A DNA stretch of 64,000 bases, from positions 282,988 through 346,987 of the forward strand of contig NZ_UEYQ01000005.1 of NCBI RefSeq assembly GCF_900492205.1, given 5' to 3'. Below are positions 1-11,514 of this stretch, in pieces; the first letter of the stretch is position 1, and each line of letters begins with the position of its first letter. The notes beneath the pieces were generated by a model that did no database searches, was not told the DNA's origin, and was given only the letters and a program-made list of their open reading frames with translations. Made by a program: the position numbers and the translations under genes. Source of the DNA: Ciceribacter sp. T2.26MG-112.2 (GTDB taxonomy: Bacteria; Pseudomonadota; Alphaproteobacteria; Rhizobiales; Rhizobiaceae).

Positions 1-204
1 GAGGAAATCGTGATCGCTCGCGGCAACGAGCCCGTGGCAAAACTGGTGCCCATCCAGGCGCAAAAACAGCCCGTTCGCGGCTACGGCCGGTTCGCTCATC
101 TGCGCGACAAGATTCCCTCCGACCTCTTTCTTGAACCCATGCCTCAAGATGAACTCGACGCATGGGAGGGAAAATACTCGTTTCCGGGCGACAACGGAAA
201 ATGA
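1..204 (+). CDS. Type II antitoxin, Phd/YefM family (5' end outside window)
   Basis: The reading frame is already open at base 1 and ends in TGA at 202-204, so only the C-terminal part is visible. The residues before the first in-window GTG read EEIVIARGNEPVAKLVPI, the typical end of the DNA-binding fold of Phd/YefM antitoxins (a loop followed by an xPVAxLVPI strand). The acidic, Trp-containing tail would be the toxin-wrapping segment. The stop codon overlaps the start of the PIN-domain toxin gene, as in a translationally coupled toxin-antitoxin operon. By family knowledge the pair should repress its own promoter, which lies outside the window. Confidence 0.8.
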   Translation, partial: EEIVIARGNEPVAKLVPIQAQKQPVRGYGRFAHLRDKIPSDLFLEPMPQDELDAWEGKYSFPGDNGK

Positions 205-587
205 GCTTTCTATTGGATACCCATACATTTCTCTGGTGGATCATGGCTGACGCACGCCTCAGCCATGAAGCCAGATCCGCGATAGAAGACCCCGATGCGC
301 TTCGTTGCGTAAGCTCCGTGACCGCATTCGAGATCGCCAACAAGTTTCGTATCGGCAAGCTCGATTTCGCGCGGGAAATCGTCGACAATTTCGACACGGT
401 TCTGGACGATGCCGGCTTTCAAAGACTGGACATCACCCCTTCCCACGCCCTCCTGGCCGGGCAGATGCCCGGCAACCACAAAGACCCTTTCGACCGCCTG
501 CTTGCCGCGCAATCGAAACTCGAAAGCCTCACCCTCGTCACCGCAGATCAGGCATTCGACGGATTCGATATCACGCGCCTGTGGTAG
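201..587 (+). CDS. VapC-like toxin, PIN domain ribonuclease
   Basis: This 128-residue protein has the PIN-fold layout. LLDTHTFLWW at the N-terminus carries the first acidic residue, SVTAFEIANK the second (E), and NHKDPFDRLLAAQS with LVTADQAF the C-terminal acidic cluster. These residues bind Mg2+ in PIN ribonucleases. It belongs to the subgroup typified by cyanobacterial Sll0205-type toxins. The start ATG at 201 overlaps the antitoxin stop (ATGA), so I prefer it to a longer frame opening at 162. The last 17 bases overlap the end of the convergent PD-(D/E)XK-like gene. Length is normal for VapC and all acidic residues appear intact, so an active toxin is likely. The RNA target cannot be told from sequence. 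Confidence 0.85.
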   Translation: MSFLLDTHTFLWWIMADARLSHEARSAIEDPDALRCVSSVTAFEIANKFRIGKLDFAREIVDNFDTVLDDAGFQRLDITPSHALLAGQMPGNHKDPFDRLLAAQSKLESLTLVTADQAFDGFDITRLW

Positions 588-1125
588 CGACCGGAGTCGC
601 CTGCGTCGTCGCACGGGCGAAATCCTCTATGAAAACGCCTACTTCTTCGAGACTGATGACTGCGTCGAACAGATCTGCGTCTGCTTCACTTGCCAAAATC
701 GTTCTGGTGGGCGCCACAAACACGGTGGCGAAATCCTGATGTGGCAGTCTCTTCTCATGTTCCATGACATGCCTAGCTCGTGGCGCGTAGCTAGCGGCCT
801 GACCCGCGCTCAGCTTGCTCCCCAACTTAAGCTCAACATGCAACACAAACCGATAATCTCCTGCATCATCGGCAAACCACAGGAGGACATCAGTCTCATG
901 TTCTTTTTCAAGTTCGGTAATCCGCCAGAACCAGTGTCGCCACCATCGATCTGGTAACACACGAGGGCGAGCAAGAGCTTGTTCCTGTTTCAGCAACCGA
1001 GATGCAAACCGTCGTGACGCAAACTTCGTTCGGAACAAGATCCAGTTCTTGAAGTCTTGAGAATCCGCAACCTTCTCCGCGAAGGCTCGGCAAAGGTCAT
1101 CTTCCGAAAGACGTTGTGTCTGCAT
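571..1125 (-). CDS. Hypothetical protein with PD-(D/E)XK nuclease-like motif
   Basis: A 184-residue protein of no family I can name firmly. Residues 77-100 contain D79 and, after a gap of about 19 residues, VELK (E98, K100), followed by a conserved-looking Q109. This D...E-x-K spacing plus a downstream Gln is the core pattern of PD-(D/E)XK phosphodiesterases such as restriction and repair nucleases. An N-terminal Trp/Arg-rich region (WWRHWFWR) precedes it. The start lies 3 bases after the uvrA stop on the same strand, so the two are probably co-transcribed. Its 3' end overlaps vapC by 17 bases. The nuclease role is an inference from the motif; it could equally be an inactive relative such as a transposase-like or Uma2-like fold. 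Confidence 0.6.
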   Translation of the reverse strand: MQTQRLSEDDLCRAFAEKVADSQDFKNWILFRTKFASRRFASRLLKQEQALARPRVLPDRWWRHWFWRITELEKEHETDVLLWFADDAGDYRFVLHVELKLGSKLSAGQAASYAPRARHVMEHEKRLPHQDFATVFVAPTRTILASEADADLFDAVISLEEVGVFIEDFARATTQATPVATTGA

Positions 1126-1128
1126 CGC

Positions 1129-4053
<2,925 letters not shown>

Positions 4054-4180
4054 GTGGACTGGTCTCGACTGGACAAGGCTCTGCAGGGAGGGCGCTCGGG
4101 AGGAGGGCTCTCCTTATTTAGTGACACCCGCGCCCCTGTCGAGCGGCGGGAGTGGATTAAACCGCGGCAAAGCGATTCTA

Positions 4181-4209
4181 TTGACAGCATACTAGCGGAT
4201 AACTAGAAC
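4181..4209 (+). promoter_or_regulatory. Probable sigma-70 promoter of ssb
   Basis: TTGACA at 4181-4186 is a perfect -35 hexamer. Seventeen bases later TAGAAC (4204-4209) gives a fair -10. The LexA box begins inside this -10, which would let LexA block the promoter. Confidence 0.5.
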
Positions 4210-4220
4210 AAATAAAGAAC
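4206..4220. promoter_or_regulatory. LexA (SOS) box of the alphaproteobacterial type
   Basis: GAAC at 4206-4209 and GAAC at 4217-4220 are separated by exactly seven bases. This is the reverse-strand form of the alphaproteobacterial LexA operator GTTC-N7-GTTC. It lies between divergent uvrA and ssb and can serve both. It is a direct repeat, unlike the palindromic CTG-N10-CAG box of gammaproteobacteria. Confidence 0.85.
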
Positions 4221-4332
4221 ATTTTCGCTGTGGATTAACCCCGATCGCCACCCAACCGCCGAACGGATTGGTTTAAGGTGGGCGGATTTCTCTGTTTCGG
4301 AGCCGCATGATGGCGGCAGCAAGGTGAGTGTT

Positions 4333-4857
4333 ATGGCTGGCAGCGTCAACAAGGTAATTTTGATCGGCAATCTTGGTGCCGACCCAGAAATCCGCCGGAC
4401 CCAGGACGGCCGTCCGATCGCCAATCTGCGTATCGCCACGTCGGAAAGCTGGCGCGACAAGAACACCGGCGAGCGCAAGGAAAAGACCGAGTGGCACACC
4501 GTGGTGATCTTCAATGAAGGTCTCTGCAAGGTTGCCGAGCAGTATCTGAAGAAGGGCTCGACGGTCTATGTCGAAGGCGCACTGCAGACCCGCAAATGGC
4601 AGGACCAGAGCGGCCAGGATCGCTACTCGACGGAAGTCGTGCTGCAGGGCTTCAACGGCAACCTGACCATGCTCGGCGGTCGCGGCGACGGCGGCGGCGC
4701 CTCGCGCGGCGGCAATGATTTCGGTGGCGGCTATGGCGGTGGCGACGATTACGGTGCGCCGGCGCCCCAGCGGGGCGGCGGCCAACAGCGGGGCGGCGCC
4801 AGCGCTCCCCCGTCGGGCGGCTTCTCCCGCGACCTCGACGACGACATCCCGTTCTGA
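4333..4857 (+). CDS. ssb: Single-stranded DNA-binding protein
   Basis: A 174-residue SSB. The OB fold spans about residues 1-110, opening [19 protein letters not shown], followed by a Gly/Ala-rich disordered linker. The C-terminus DLDDDIPF is the acidic tip that recruits repair and replication partners. The ATG at 4333 is chosen over an in-frame GTG at 4324 because AAGGTG at 4321-4326 is then well placed as ribosome binding site and the protein starts with the conserved MAGSVNKV. The promoter overlaps a LexA box shared with uvrA. A strong intrinsic terminator follows. Confidence 0.97.
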   Translation: MAGSVNKVILIGNLGADPEIRRTQDGRPIANLRIATSESWRDKNTGERKEKTEWHTVVIFNEGLCKVAEQYLKKGSTVYVEGALQTRKWQDQSGQDRYSTEVVLQGFNGNLTMLGGRGDGGGASRGGNDFGGGYGGGDDYGAPAPQRGGGQQRGGASAPPSGGFSRDLDDDIPF

Positions 4858-4863
4858 TTTCTG

Positions 4864-4888
4864 GCGGCGCTTCGGCGCCGCTTTTTTT
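4864..4888 (+). terminator. Intrinsic terminator of ssb
   Basis: A perfect 7-bp GC stem (4864-4870 with 4875-4881) closed by a TTCG tetraloop is followed directly by seven T residues (4882-4888). Confidence 0.9.
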
Positions 4889-4956
4889 GTTGTGGGCTTT
4901 CGGCGGGAAGCCGGGCCCAGTTTGCATGTTTTTGAGGGATATCAGGGGGTATCGCG

Positions 4957-5211
4957 ATGGAAGAGACGAAACCGCAAGCCGGGCCGGCCACCTGGCGCAT
5001 CATCCTGGCCTTTTTGCTGGATTTCTTCACCGCCTTCTTCGTGCTGGGGTTTGCCGTCGCATCGGTGACGGGTGGGCGGACGGAGGGGGGGTTTCAACTG
5101 AACGGGCTGCCGGCGCTGGTCCTGTTCGCGCTGATCATCGCCTATTTCATCGTCTTCAACCGCTTCCTCGGCGGCACGATCTGGAAGCGCATCCTGAAGG
5201 CGCAGCGATAA
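4957..5211 (+). CDS. Small two-helix membrane protein, RDD-like
   Basis: An 84-residue protein with two hydrophobic segments (about 13-38 and 50-68). An Arg-containing start of the first helix (WRIILAFLLDFFTAFF) and the ending FLGGTIWKRILK resemble the R...D and GGTxGKRL landmarks of RDD-family membrane proteins. Here the family is cut down to its core. The start ATG at 4957 follows a weak ribosome site. It lies alone between the ssb terminator and convergent marC. Function unknown; RDD membership is my inference. Confidence 0.7.
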   Translation: MEETKPQAGPATWRIILAFLLDFFTAFFVLGFAVASVTGGRTEGGFQLNGLPALVLFALIIAYFIVFNRFLGGTIWKRILKAQR

Positions 5212-5283
5212 GGGTTGCAGCCTGGCGGTCGCCTGTCCCCGGGAACCGCCGGGACGCAGGTCCGCGCTTGGGGCTGGAGGGCC

Positions 5284-5913
5284 TCAGGCGCCGAAGGCCG
5301 ATTTCACGCCGTCGACCACGAACTGCACCGAAAGGGCGGCGAGCAGCACGCCAAGCAGGCGGGTGAGCAGCGCCCGGCCGGTGACGCCGAGAAAGCGGTT
5401 CAGCCGCTCGGCGAGGATCAGCGCGGCAAAGACCAGCGCCAGGCAGACGGCGATGACGCCGATCAGTTGCACCTTGCCGGCGACGCCGTCCATCGTGCCG
5501 GCGATCAGCACGGTGGCGGAGATCGCGCCCGGCCCGGCGATCAGCGGAATGGCGAGCGGGAAAACGGCCAGATTGTGGATGTGGTCCTTGGTGATCGCCG
5601 CGTCCGTGGTCTTTTCTTTGCGCTCGTTGCGCTTTTCAAAAATCATCTCGAACGAGATGACGAACAGCATCAGCCCGCCGGCGATGCGAAAGGCGCCCAT
5701 GGAAATGCCGAGCGCGCCGAGGATGCCGGCGCCGAACAGGGCAAATACCGTGAGGATGGCAAAGGCGATCAGCGAGCCGCGCACGGCGACCTGGCGGCGC
5801 TCGCCACGGTTCATGCCCTGCGTCAGTCCGAGGAACAGCGGGGCAAGGCCCGGCGGGTCGACGGTGACCAGCAGCGTAGTGAAGGCGTTGATCATCGCAT
5901 CGGTGCCGGCCAT
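5284..5913 (-). CDS. MarC family integral membrane protein
   Basis: A 209-residue protein with about six hydrophobic helices and the MarC family opening INAFTTLLVTVDPPGLAPLF, in which the DPPG/DPxG turn is characteristic, plus LAIPLIAGPGAISATVLIAG in the second half. The start at 5913 is preceded on the coding strand by GGGAG and opens with MAGTDAMINAF; an upstream in-frame Met at 6000 would add a polar non-family extension. The name comes from the E. coli mar locus, but a role in multiple antibiotic resistance has not held up for the family and the true substrate is unknown. It is convergent with the small RDD-like gene and divergent from gyrA. Confidence 0.9.
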   Translation of the reverse strand: MAGTDAMINAFTTLLVTVDPPGLAPLFLGLTQGMNRGERRQVAVRGSLIAFAILTVFALFGAGILGALGISMGAFRIAGGLMLFVISFEMIFEKRNERKEKTTDAAITKDHIHNLAVFPLAIPLIAGPGAISATVLIAGTMDGVAGKVQLIGVIAVCLALVFAALILAERLNRFLGVTGRALLTRLLGVLLAALSVQFVVDGVKSAFGA

Positions 5914-6103
5914 GGTTTTCTCCCGCTTTTCGCAGGCATTTAAATGCCAGCGGCAAGCCGTTGGCAAGTTCTTGATCGGCCAGCCTTTCCCCCGCCCCAA
6001 AAGGCTGTTTATAACCAGCGGACGAGTCCGGCCGAAATTGGCGCTTTCCAGCCCTTTCGGCTATAAACTTCGCAGTGATTCCGAACAGAGATCGTGACCT
6101 GAT

Positions 6104-8902
6104 TTGACTGAGCAAAACACTCCCGGCGGCGGCAAGTACCCGCAAGGCATCGAGCCGATTTCCATCATGGAGGAAATGCAGCGGTCGTATCTCGATTACG
6201 CGATGAGCGTCATCGTGAGCCGCGCGCTTCCCGACGTCCGCGACGGTCTGAAGCCCGTACACCGGCGCATTCTCTTCTCGATGAGCGAGATGGGGATCGA
6301 CTGGAACAAGAAGTACGTGAAGTCGGCGCGCGTCACCGGTGACGTGATGGGTAAATACCATCCGCACGGCGATTCCGCGATCTATGATGCGCTCGCCCGC
6401 ATGGCGCAGGATTGGTCGCTACGTCTGCCGCTGATCGACGGCCAGGGCAATTTCGGTTCGGTCGACGGCGACCCGCCGGCCGCCCAGCGTTACACGGAAT
6501 GCCGCCTGGAGAAGGTGGCGCATTCGCTGCTCGACGACCTCGACAAGGAAACCGTCGACTTCCGGGAAAACTATGACGGCACCATGCAGGAACCGTCCGT
6601 CGTTCCGGCCCGCTTCCCCAACCTTCTGGTCAACGGCGCCGGCGGCATCGCGGTCGGCATGGCGACCAATATCCCGCCGCACAACCTGACCGAAGTGATC
6701 GACGGCTGCATCGCGCTGATCGACGATCCGGCAATCGAGCTTTCCGACCTGATGCAGATCCTCCCGGGTCCGGACTTCCCGACCGGCGCGATGATCCTCG
6801 GCCGTTCGGGTATCCGCTCGGCCTACGAGACCGGCCGCGGCTCGGTCATCATGCGTGGCGTCGCCCGCATCGAGCCGATGCGCGGCGATCGCGAGCAGAT
6901 CATCATTTCCGAGATCCCCTACCAGGTGAACAAGGCGACGATGATCGAGAAGATGGCCGAACTGGTGCGCGAAAAGCGCATCGAGGGCATTTCCGATCTG
7001 CGCGACGAATCCGACCGCGACGGCTATCGCGTCGTGATCGAACTGAAGCGCGACGCCAATGCCGACGTGATCCTCAACCAGCTCTATCGCTACACCCCGC
7101 TGCAGACCTCGTTCGGCTGCAACATGGTGGCGCTCAACGGTGGCAAGCCGGAACAGCTCAGCCTGCTCGACATGCTGCGCGCCTTCATCACCTTCCGCGA
7201 GGAAGTGGTCAGCCGCCGCACCAAGTACCTGCTGCGCAAGTCGCGTGAGCGCGCCCACGTCCTGGTTGGCCTCGCGATCGCCGTCGCCAATATCGACGAG
7301 GTCATCAACCTCATCCGCCGCGCGCCCGATCCGGCCACGGCGCGCGAACAGTTGATGGAGCGCCGCTGGCCGGCGCATGACGTCGAGGCGCTGATCCAGC
7401 TGATCGACGACCCGCGCCACCGCATCAACGAGGACCGCACCTACAATCTCTCGGAAGAGCAGGCGCGGGCCATCCTCGAGCTGCGCCTTGCCCGCCTGAC
7501 CGCCCTTGGCCGCGACGAAATCGACGAAGAGCTGAACAAGATCGGCGCCGAGATCAGCGACTATCTCGACATACTGTCGTCGCGCCTGCGCATCCAGACG
7601 ATCGTCAAGGACGAACTGGCCGCGGTGCGCGACGAGTTCGGCACGCCGCGCCGCACGGTGATCATCGAAGGCGGCCCGGACATGGACGACGAGGATCTGA
7701 TCGCCCGCGAGGACATGGTCGTCACCGTTTCGCATGCCGGCTATATCAAGCGCGTGCCGCTCGCCACCTACCGCGCCCAGCGTCGCGGCGGCAAGGGCCG
7801 CTCCGGCATGGCGATGAAGGACGAGGATTTCGCCACCCGCCTGTTCGTCGCCAATACGCACACACCGGTGCTGTTCTTCTCCTCGCGTGGCATCGTCTAC
7901 AAGGAAAAGGTCTGGCGCCTGCCGATCGGCACGCCGACCTCGCGCGGCAAGGCGCTGATCAACATGCTGCCGCTGGAGCCCGGCGAACGCATCACGACGA
8001 TCATGCCGCTGCCGGAGGACGAAAAGAGCTGGGACAATCTCGACGTCATGTTCGCGACGACCCGCGGCACCGTGCGCCGCAACAAGCTTTCCGACTTCGT
8101 CCAGGTCAATCGCAACGGCAAGATCGCCATGAAGCTCGAGGACGAGGGTGACGAGATCCTGTCGGTCGAGACCTGCACCGATCGCGACGACGTGCTGATG
8201 ACTACGGCGCTCGGCCAGGCGATCCGCTTCTCGGTCGGCGACGTGCGCGTCTTTGCCGGCCGCAATTCGGTCGGCGTTCGTGGCATCACGCTTGCCGAGG
8301 GCGATCGCATCATCTCGATGACGATTCTCGGCCATGTCGATGCCGACGCCTCGGAACGCGCGGCCTATCTCAAGCGCTCCGCCACCGAAAGGCGCGCCAT
8401 GGGTGTCGAGGAAGAGGATATTGCTCTCGTCGGTGAAGAGGTCGGCGAGGTCGGCGATCTGCCCGAAGAACGCTATCAGGAACTGAAGGCGCGCGAGCAG
8501 TTCGTCCTGACCGTCTCCGAGCGTGGTTACGGCAAGCGGTCGTCGTCCTATGATTTCCGTATTTCGGGACGCGGCGGCAAGGGCATCCGTGCCACCGACA
8601 CGTCCAAGACGGCCGAGATCGGCGAACTGGTTGCGGCCTTCCCGGTCGAGGACAAGAACCAGATCATGCTGGTCTCCGATGGCGGCCAGCTGATCCGCGT
8701 TCCCGTCGACGGCATTCGCATCGCCAGCCGGGCCACCAAGGGCGTCACCATCTTCTCGACCGCCAAGGACGAGAAGGTCGTGTCGGTCGAGCGTATCAGC
8801 GAACCGGAAGGCGAAGAGGGGGACGATCTCGAGGCGCTGGCCGGAGACGCCAGCGCGCCGGATGTCGCAGAGCCGCCCGCAGCCGACGACGTACAGGAAT
8901 GA
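6104..8902 (+). CDS. gyrA: DNA gyrase subunit A
   Basis: A 932-residue type II topoisomerase A subunit that cleaves and religates DNA during negative supercoiling. The catalytic tyrosine is Y130 in AQRYTECRL. The quinolone-resistance region [15 protein letters not shown] keeps S91 and D95 (E. coli S83/D87), so the common resistance substitutions are absent. The C-terminal beta-pinwheel contains the GyrA-box-like [11 protein letters not shown], and the protein ends in a long acidic tail. The start is a TTG at 6104; the N-terminus resembles other rhizobial GyrAs, but no ATG alternative lies nearby. A good terminator follows immediately. Confidence 0.98.
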   Translation: MTEQNTPGGGKYPQGIEPISIMEEMQRSYLDYAMSVIVSRALPDVRDGLKPVHRRILFSMSEMGIDWNKKYVKSARVTGDVMGKYHPHGDSAIYDALARMAQDWSLRLPLIDGQGNFGSVDGDPPAAQRYTECRLEKVAHSLLDDLDKETVDFRENYDGTMQEPSVVPARFPNLLVNGAGGIAVGMATNIPPHNLTEVIDGCIALIDDPAIELSDLMQILPGPDFPTGAMILGRSGIRSAYETGRGSVIMRGVARIEPMRGDREQIIISEIPYQVNKATMIEKMAELVREKRIEGISDLRDESDRDGYRVVIELKRDANADVILNQLYRYTPLQTSFGCNMVALNGGKPEQLSLLDMLRAFITFREEVVSRRTKYLLRKSRERAHVLVGLAIAVANIDEVINLIRRAPDPATAREQLMERRWPAHDVEALIQLIDDPRHRINEDRTYNLSEEQARAILELRLARLTALGRDEIDEELNKIGAEISDYLDILSSRLRIQTIVKDELAAVRDEFGTPRRTVIIEGGPDMDDEDLIAREDMVVTVSHAGYIKRVPLATYRAQRRGGKGRSGMAMKDEDFATRLFVANTHTPVLFFSSRGIVYKEKVWRLPIGTPTSRGKALINMLPLEPGERITTIMPLPEDEKSWDNLDVMFATTRGTVRRNKLSDFVQVNRNGKIAMKLEDEGDEILSVETCTDRDDVLMTTALGQAIRFSVGDVRVFAGRNSVGVRGITLAEGDRIISMTILGHVDADASERAAYLKRSATERRAMGVEEEDIALVGEEVGEVGDLPEERYQELKAREQFVLTVSERGYGKRSSSYDFRISGRGGKGIRATDTSKTAEIGELVAAFPVEDKNQIMLVSDGGQLIRVPVDGIRIASRATKGVTIFSTAKDEKVVSVERISEPEGEEGDDLEALAGDASAPDVAEPPAADDVQE

Positions 8903-8906
8903 CAGA

Positions 8907-8940
8907 AGGCCCGCCGGAAACGGCGGGCCTCTTCATTTTA
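8907..8940 (+). terminator. Intrinsic terminator of gyrA
   Basis: A perfect 10-bp stem (8907-8916 with 8921-8930) with a GAAA tetraloop is followed by a T-rich stretch (8931-8939). It starts five bases after the gyrA stop. Confidence 0.85.
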
Positions 8941-9007
8941 AGCTGCTTGACGTATTGAGTGTCGCAAGGCTCGAAACTGTTCGGTCAGACGGAGCCTTAA
9001 AAACCGG

Positions 9008-9142
9008 TCAGAAGGCGCGGTGGCGTTCCATCATGACGCGGAATTCATCGCCTTCGCGCCGCATCGCGCGGATCGCCGAGGCCACCGAAGCGAGGAACAT
9101 GCCGCAGATCAAAGCGGCCAGAACGGCCAGGGTGGTGAACAT
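9008..9142 (-). CDS. Tiny single-helix membrane protein (44 aa)
   Basis: This short frame opens with ATG at 9142 and ends in TGA at 9008-9010. It encodes MFTTLAVLAALICGMFLASV followed by a basic/amphipathic tail (AIRAMRRE...ERHRAF). One transmembrane helix fills residues 2-22, with a positively charged cytoplasmic-type tail. AAGGAAAGGAAG lies just upstream as a strong ribosome site. It is the last of three tiny membrane-protein genes in the same orientation (9008-9608). No family is recognised. Confidence 0.6.
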   Translation of the reverse strand: MFTTLAVLAALICGMFLASVASAIRAMRREGDEFRVMMERHRAF

Positions 9143-9202
9143 GTTCTTCCTTTCCTTGCAACTGCGGCATCTGCTCTTCAAGCGGCGATCGTCGAAAGCG
9201 GC

Positions 9203-9352
9203 TCAGCGGCCGATCGGGTAGTAGCGGGCCAGTTGCGGGCCGTATTTGCCGGCTTCGGCCTTGTCGTTCATGTAGAAGGTAGCGGACGTGGCGAGCATTG
9301 CCGTCATCATCCCCACCCATACCAGATTGATCAGCGTTACCTTGTCGTGCAT
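9203..9352 (-). CDS. Tiny membrane protein (49 aa)
   Basis: A 49-residue protein starting MHDKVTLINLVWVGMMTAML, with one hydrophobic segment (about 6-26) and a polar end (AEAGKYGPQLARYYPIGR). The start at 9352 has AAGGAC upstream; an in-frame upstream Met at 9424 would add a Cys/Arg-rich non-signal extension and is less likely. It lies between two other tiny membrane-protein genes on the same strand. Unknown function. Confidence 0.6.
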   Translation of the reverse strand: MHDKVTLINLVWVGMMTAMLATSATFYMNDKAEAGKYGPQLARYYPIGR

Positions 9353-9434
9353 CGAAGTCGTCCTTTCGGAATACGGCCTGGATTGCCGTGAAAATGCGCG
9401 GCACGGACAAACGTTCCATGCCATTTAATCGTTT

Positions 9435-9608
9435 CTAAAGGGATCGAGCTGAAACGCGCCTTAACGTGCCGTTCATCTGGCGTTCATCTTCGCGGACGAT
9501 GAGGCCGAAAGCGGTGCCGCCAGTCTCCAGATAGGCGCGCAGCAGCAGCAGGCCGAACTCGGTGAAAAGCGCGGCAAGTACGGCGAAAATGGCGAGTAGC
9601 GCGAGCAT
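9435..9608 (-). CDS. Tiny membrane protein (57 aa)
   Basis: Residues 1-27 ([20 protein letters not shown] and onward) form a transmembrane helix, followed by a mixed-charge tail ([13 protein letters not shown]). GAGGACC upstream of the ATG at 9608 supports this start over the upstream Met at 9638. First of three tiny membrane genes read towards gyrA, and divergent from coaD. Function unknown. Confidence 0.6.
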   Translation of the reverse strand: MLALLAIFAVLAALFTEFGLLLLRAYLETGGTAFGLIVREDERQMNGTLRRVSARSL

Positions 9609-9802
9609 CGTGGTCCTCCTGCGTGTCGTGGGCGGCATGTTTGCCTGCCGGTCTGACAGCCTTATCCAACCTCGGCCCTGAAGCCGTCTTGAACGCCGTA
9701 TTCAGCATTCGTTCATCCGCAGGGCAGGGGCGAACGGGGCCAAATCACTTGCGGCCCACGCGCTTCCATGACAAAAGGCGTCGAAACAACCATCGGGCTG
9801 CC

Positions 9803-10297
9803 ATGACGATCGCATTCTATCCCGGTTCCTTCGATCCGATGACCAACGGGCATCTCGATGTGCTCGTGCAATCGTTGAATGTGGTCGAGAAGGTGATCGT
9901 CGCGATCGGCGTTCATCCCGGCAAAATACCGCTGTTCAGCTATGATGAGCGGGCGGCCCTGATCGCCGCCGCCATCGCCGAAAGCCTTCCGGAGCGCGCC
10001 GAAGACGTCTCCGTCGTCTCCTTCGATCGCCTCGCCGTCGATGCGGCGCGCCAGAACGGCGCGAAGCTCCTGATCCGCGGCCTGCGTGACGGCACCGATC
10101 TCGACTATGAAATGCAGATGGCCGGCATGAACCACCAGATGGCGCCCGACCTCCAGACTGTCTTCCTGCCGGCCGGCACCGCCTCGCGGCCCATTACGGC
10201 CACATTGGTGCGTCAGATCGCCTCCATGGGCGGCGATGTGAGTGCCTTCGTTCCGCCTGTCGTCTTCCGAGCGCTGAAATCCAAACTTTCGCGCTGA
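9803..10297 (+). CDS. coaD: Phosphopantetheine adenylyltransferase
   Basis: A 164-residue enzyme of coenzyme A synthesis that joins AMP from ATP to 4'-phosphopantetheine. The nucleotidyltransferase signature is [16 protein letters not shown] (residues 5-20), where TNGH is the usual HxGH variant, and [16 protein letters not shown] carries the second conserved block. The family's [13 protein letters not shown] block (serine/threonine and Arg) is near the C-terminus. Length matches the family. The ATG at 9803 is chosen because the protein then starts [12 protein letters not shown] as expected; the open frame extends further upstream without similarity. The genes that follow are the cyclophilins. 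Confidence 0.96.
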   Translation: MTIAFYPGSFDPMTNGHLDVLVQSLNVVEKVIVAIGVHPGKIPLFSYDERAALIAAAIAESLPERAEDVSVVSFDRLAVDAARQNGAKLLIRGLRDGTDLDYEMQMAGMNHQMAPDLQTVFLPAGTASRPITATLVRQIASMGGDVSAFVPPVVFRALKSKLSR

Positions 10298-10324
10298 CAA
10301 TCTATTCAAAGCATTGGAGTGACC

Positions 10325-10891
10325 ATGAAACTCTTTCAAGTTGCCGCCGCCCTTTTCCTTGCAGTCGCATCAGCCGGTTCGGCCGGCGCGCAATCGGCCG
10401 ACAACACGCTGACGATCGAACTCAAGGACGGTCCGGTCGTCGTCGAGCTGATGCCGGACGTCGCGCCGAAGCATGTCGCGCAGATCAAGGAACTGGCCTC
10501 CAAGGGCGAGTATGACAACGTGGCCTTCCACCGCGTCATCGAAGGCTTCATGGCCCAGACCGGCGACGTCGAGTTCGGCGACATGGAAGACGGCTTCAAT
10601 GCCGGCCGCGCCGGCACCGGCGGGTCCAAGCTGCCCGACCTTCCGGCCGAGTTCTCCAAGGTTCCGTTCGAGCGCGGCGTGGTCGGCATGGCCCGTTCCC
10701 AGGATCCGAACTCCGCCAATTCGCAGTTCTTCATCATGTTCGCCGACTATCCGCCGCTCAACGGCGAATACACCGTCGTCGGCAAGGTCGTGTCCGGCAT
10801 GGAACTGGTCGACAAGATCAAGCGCGGCGAGGGTGGCAATGGTGAAGTGTCCGATCCCGACCGGATGATCAAGGTCACCGTCGGCAAGTAA
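10325..10891 (+). CDS. Periplasmic peptidyl-prolyl cis-trans isomerase (cyclophilin)
   Basis: A 188-residue cyclophilin with an N-terminal signal peptide (MKLFQVAAALFLAVASAGSA, cleavage expected after GAQ), so it acts in the periplasm. Cyclophilin landmarks are VAFHRVIEGFMAQTGD and RGVVGMARSQDPNSANSQFF, containing the catalytic Arg of FHRV and the Gln/Phe pocket residues. The ATG at 10325 with GGAG upstream is preferred to a GTG at 10319. It is followed 37 bases later by a cytoplasmic paralogue, so the pair probably forms one operon behind coaD. Confidence 0.93.
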   Translation: MKLFQVAAALFLAVASAGSAGAQSADNTLTIELKDGPVVVELMPDVAPKHVAQIKELASKGEYDNVAFHRVIEGFMAQTGDVEFGDMEDGFNAGRAGTGGSKLPDLPAEFSKVPFERGVVGMARSQDPNSANSQFFIMFADYPPLNGEYTVVGKVVSGMELVDKIKRGEGGNGEVSDPDRMIKVTVGK

Positions 10892-10928
10892 CACCAATCG
10901 GGCACAAGCCCCAAAGAGGAGAAATATC

Positions 10929-11438
10929 ATGGCCGAGATCAAGGATCCGGAAAACACCATCGTCATGGAAACCACCAAGGGCAAGGTCGTGATCGCGCTC
11001 TTCCCGGATCTGGCCCCCGGCCATGTCGCACGCGTCAAGGAACTGTCGCGCGAAGGCGCCTATGACGGCGTGGTCTTCCACCGCGTCATCGAAGACTTCA
11101 TGGCCCAGACCGGTGACGTGCAGTTCGGCAAGCAGGGTTCCGACAGCTTCAACCCGGCCCGCGCCGGCATGGGCGGCTCGCAGAAGCCCGATCTCCAGGC
11201 CGAATTCTCGGCCACACCGCATGTGCGCGGAACCTGCTCCATGGCCCGTTCGCAGAGCCCGAACTCGGCCAATTCGCAGTTCTTCATCTGCTTCACCGAT
11301 GCGCCCTGGCTCAACAAGCAGTATTCGGTCTGGGGCCAGGTCATCGACGGCATGGACGTCATCGACCAGGTCAAGAAGGGCGAACCGGTGCGCGATCCCG
11401 ACTCGATCGTCTCGATGAAGGTCGCCGCCGACGCCTGA
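10929..11438 (+). CDS. ppiB: Cytoplasmic peptidyl-prolyl cis-trans isomerase (cyclophilin)
   Basis: A 169-residue cyclophilin without a signal peptide. It keeps VVFHRVIEDFMAQTGD and RGTCSMARSQSPNSANSQFF, the catalytic core of proline isomerases. Clear AGAGGAG ribosome site before the ATG. It is a close paralogue of the preceding periplasmic gene and probably arose by tandem duplication followed by loss or gain of the signal peptide. A hairpin terminator lies between it and queA. Confidence 0.93.
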   Translation: MAEIKDPENTIVMETTKGKVVIALFPDLAPGHVARVKELSREGAYDGVVFHRVIEDFMAQTGDVQFGKQGSDSFNPARAGMGGSQKPDLQAEFSATPHVRGTCSMARSQSPNSANSQFFICFTDAPWLNKQYSVWGQVIDGMDVIDQVKKGEPVRDPDSIVSMKVAADA

Positions 11439-11455
11439 TCGGGCTTGATTTCGAG

Positions 11456-11489
11456 ACCCGCCCCGGCGTATCGCGCCCGGGCGGGTTTT
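11456..11489 (+). terminator. Probable terminator downstream of ppiB
   Basis: ACCCGCC at 11456-11462 pairs with GGCGGGT at 11480-11486, with a GC-rich interior, and is followed by a short T run (11486-11489). Confidence 0.6.
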
Positions 11490-11514
11490 CGCGTTTTGAG
11501 GAGTTGTGGTCGCG

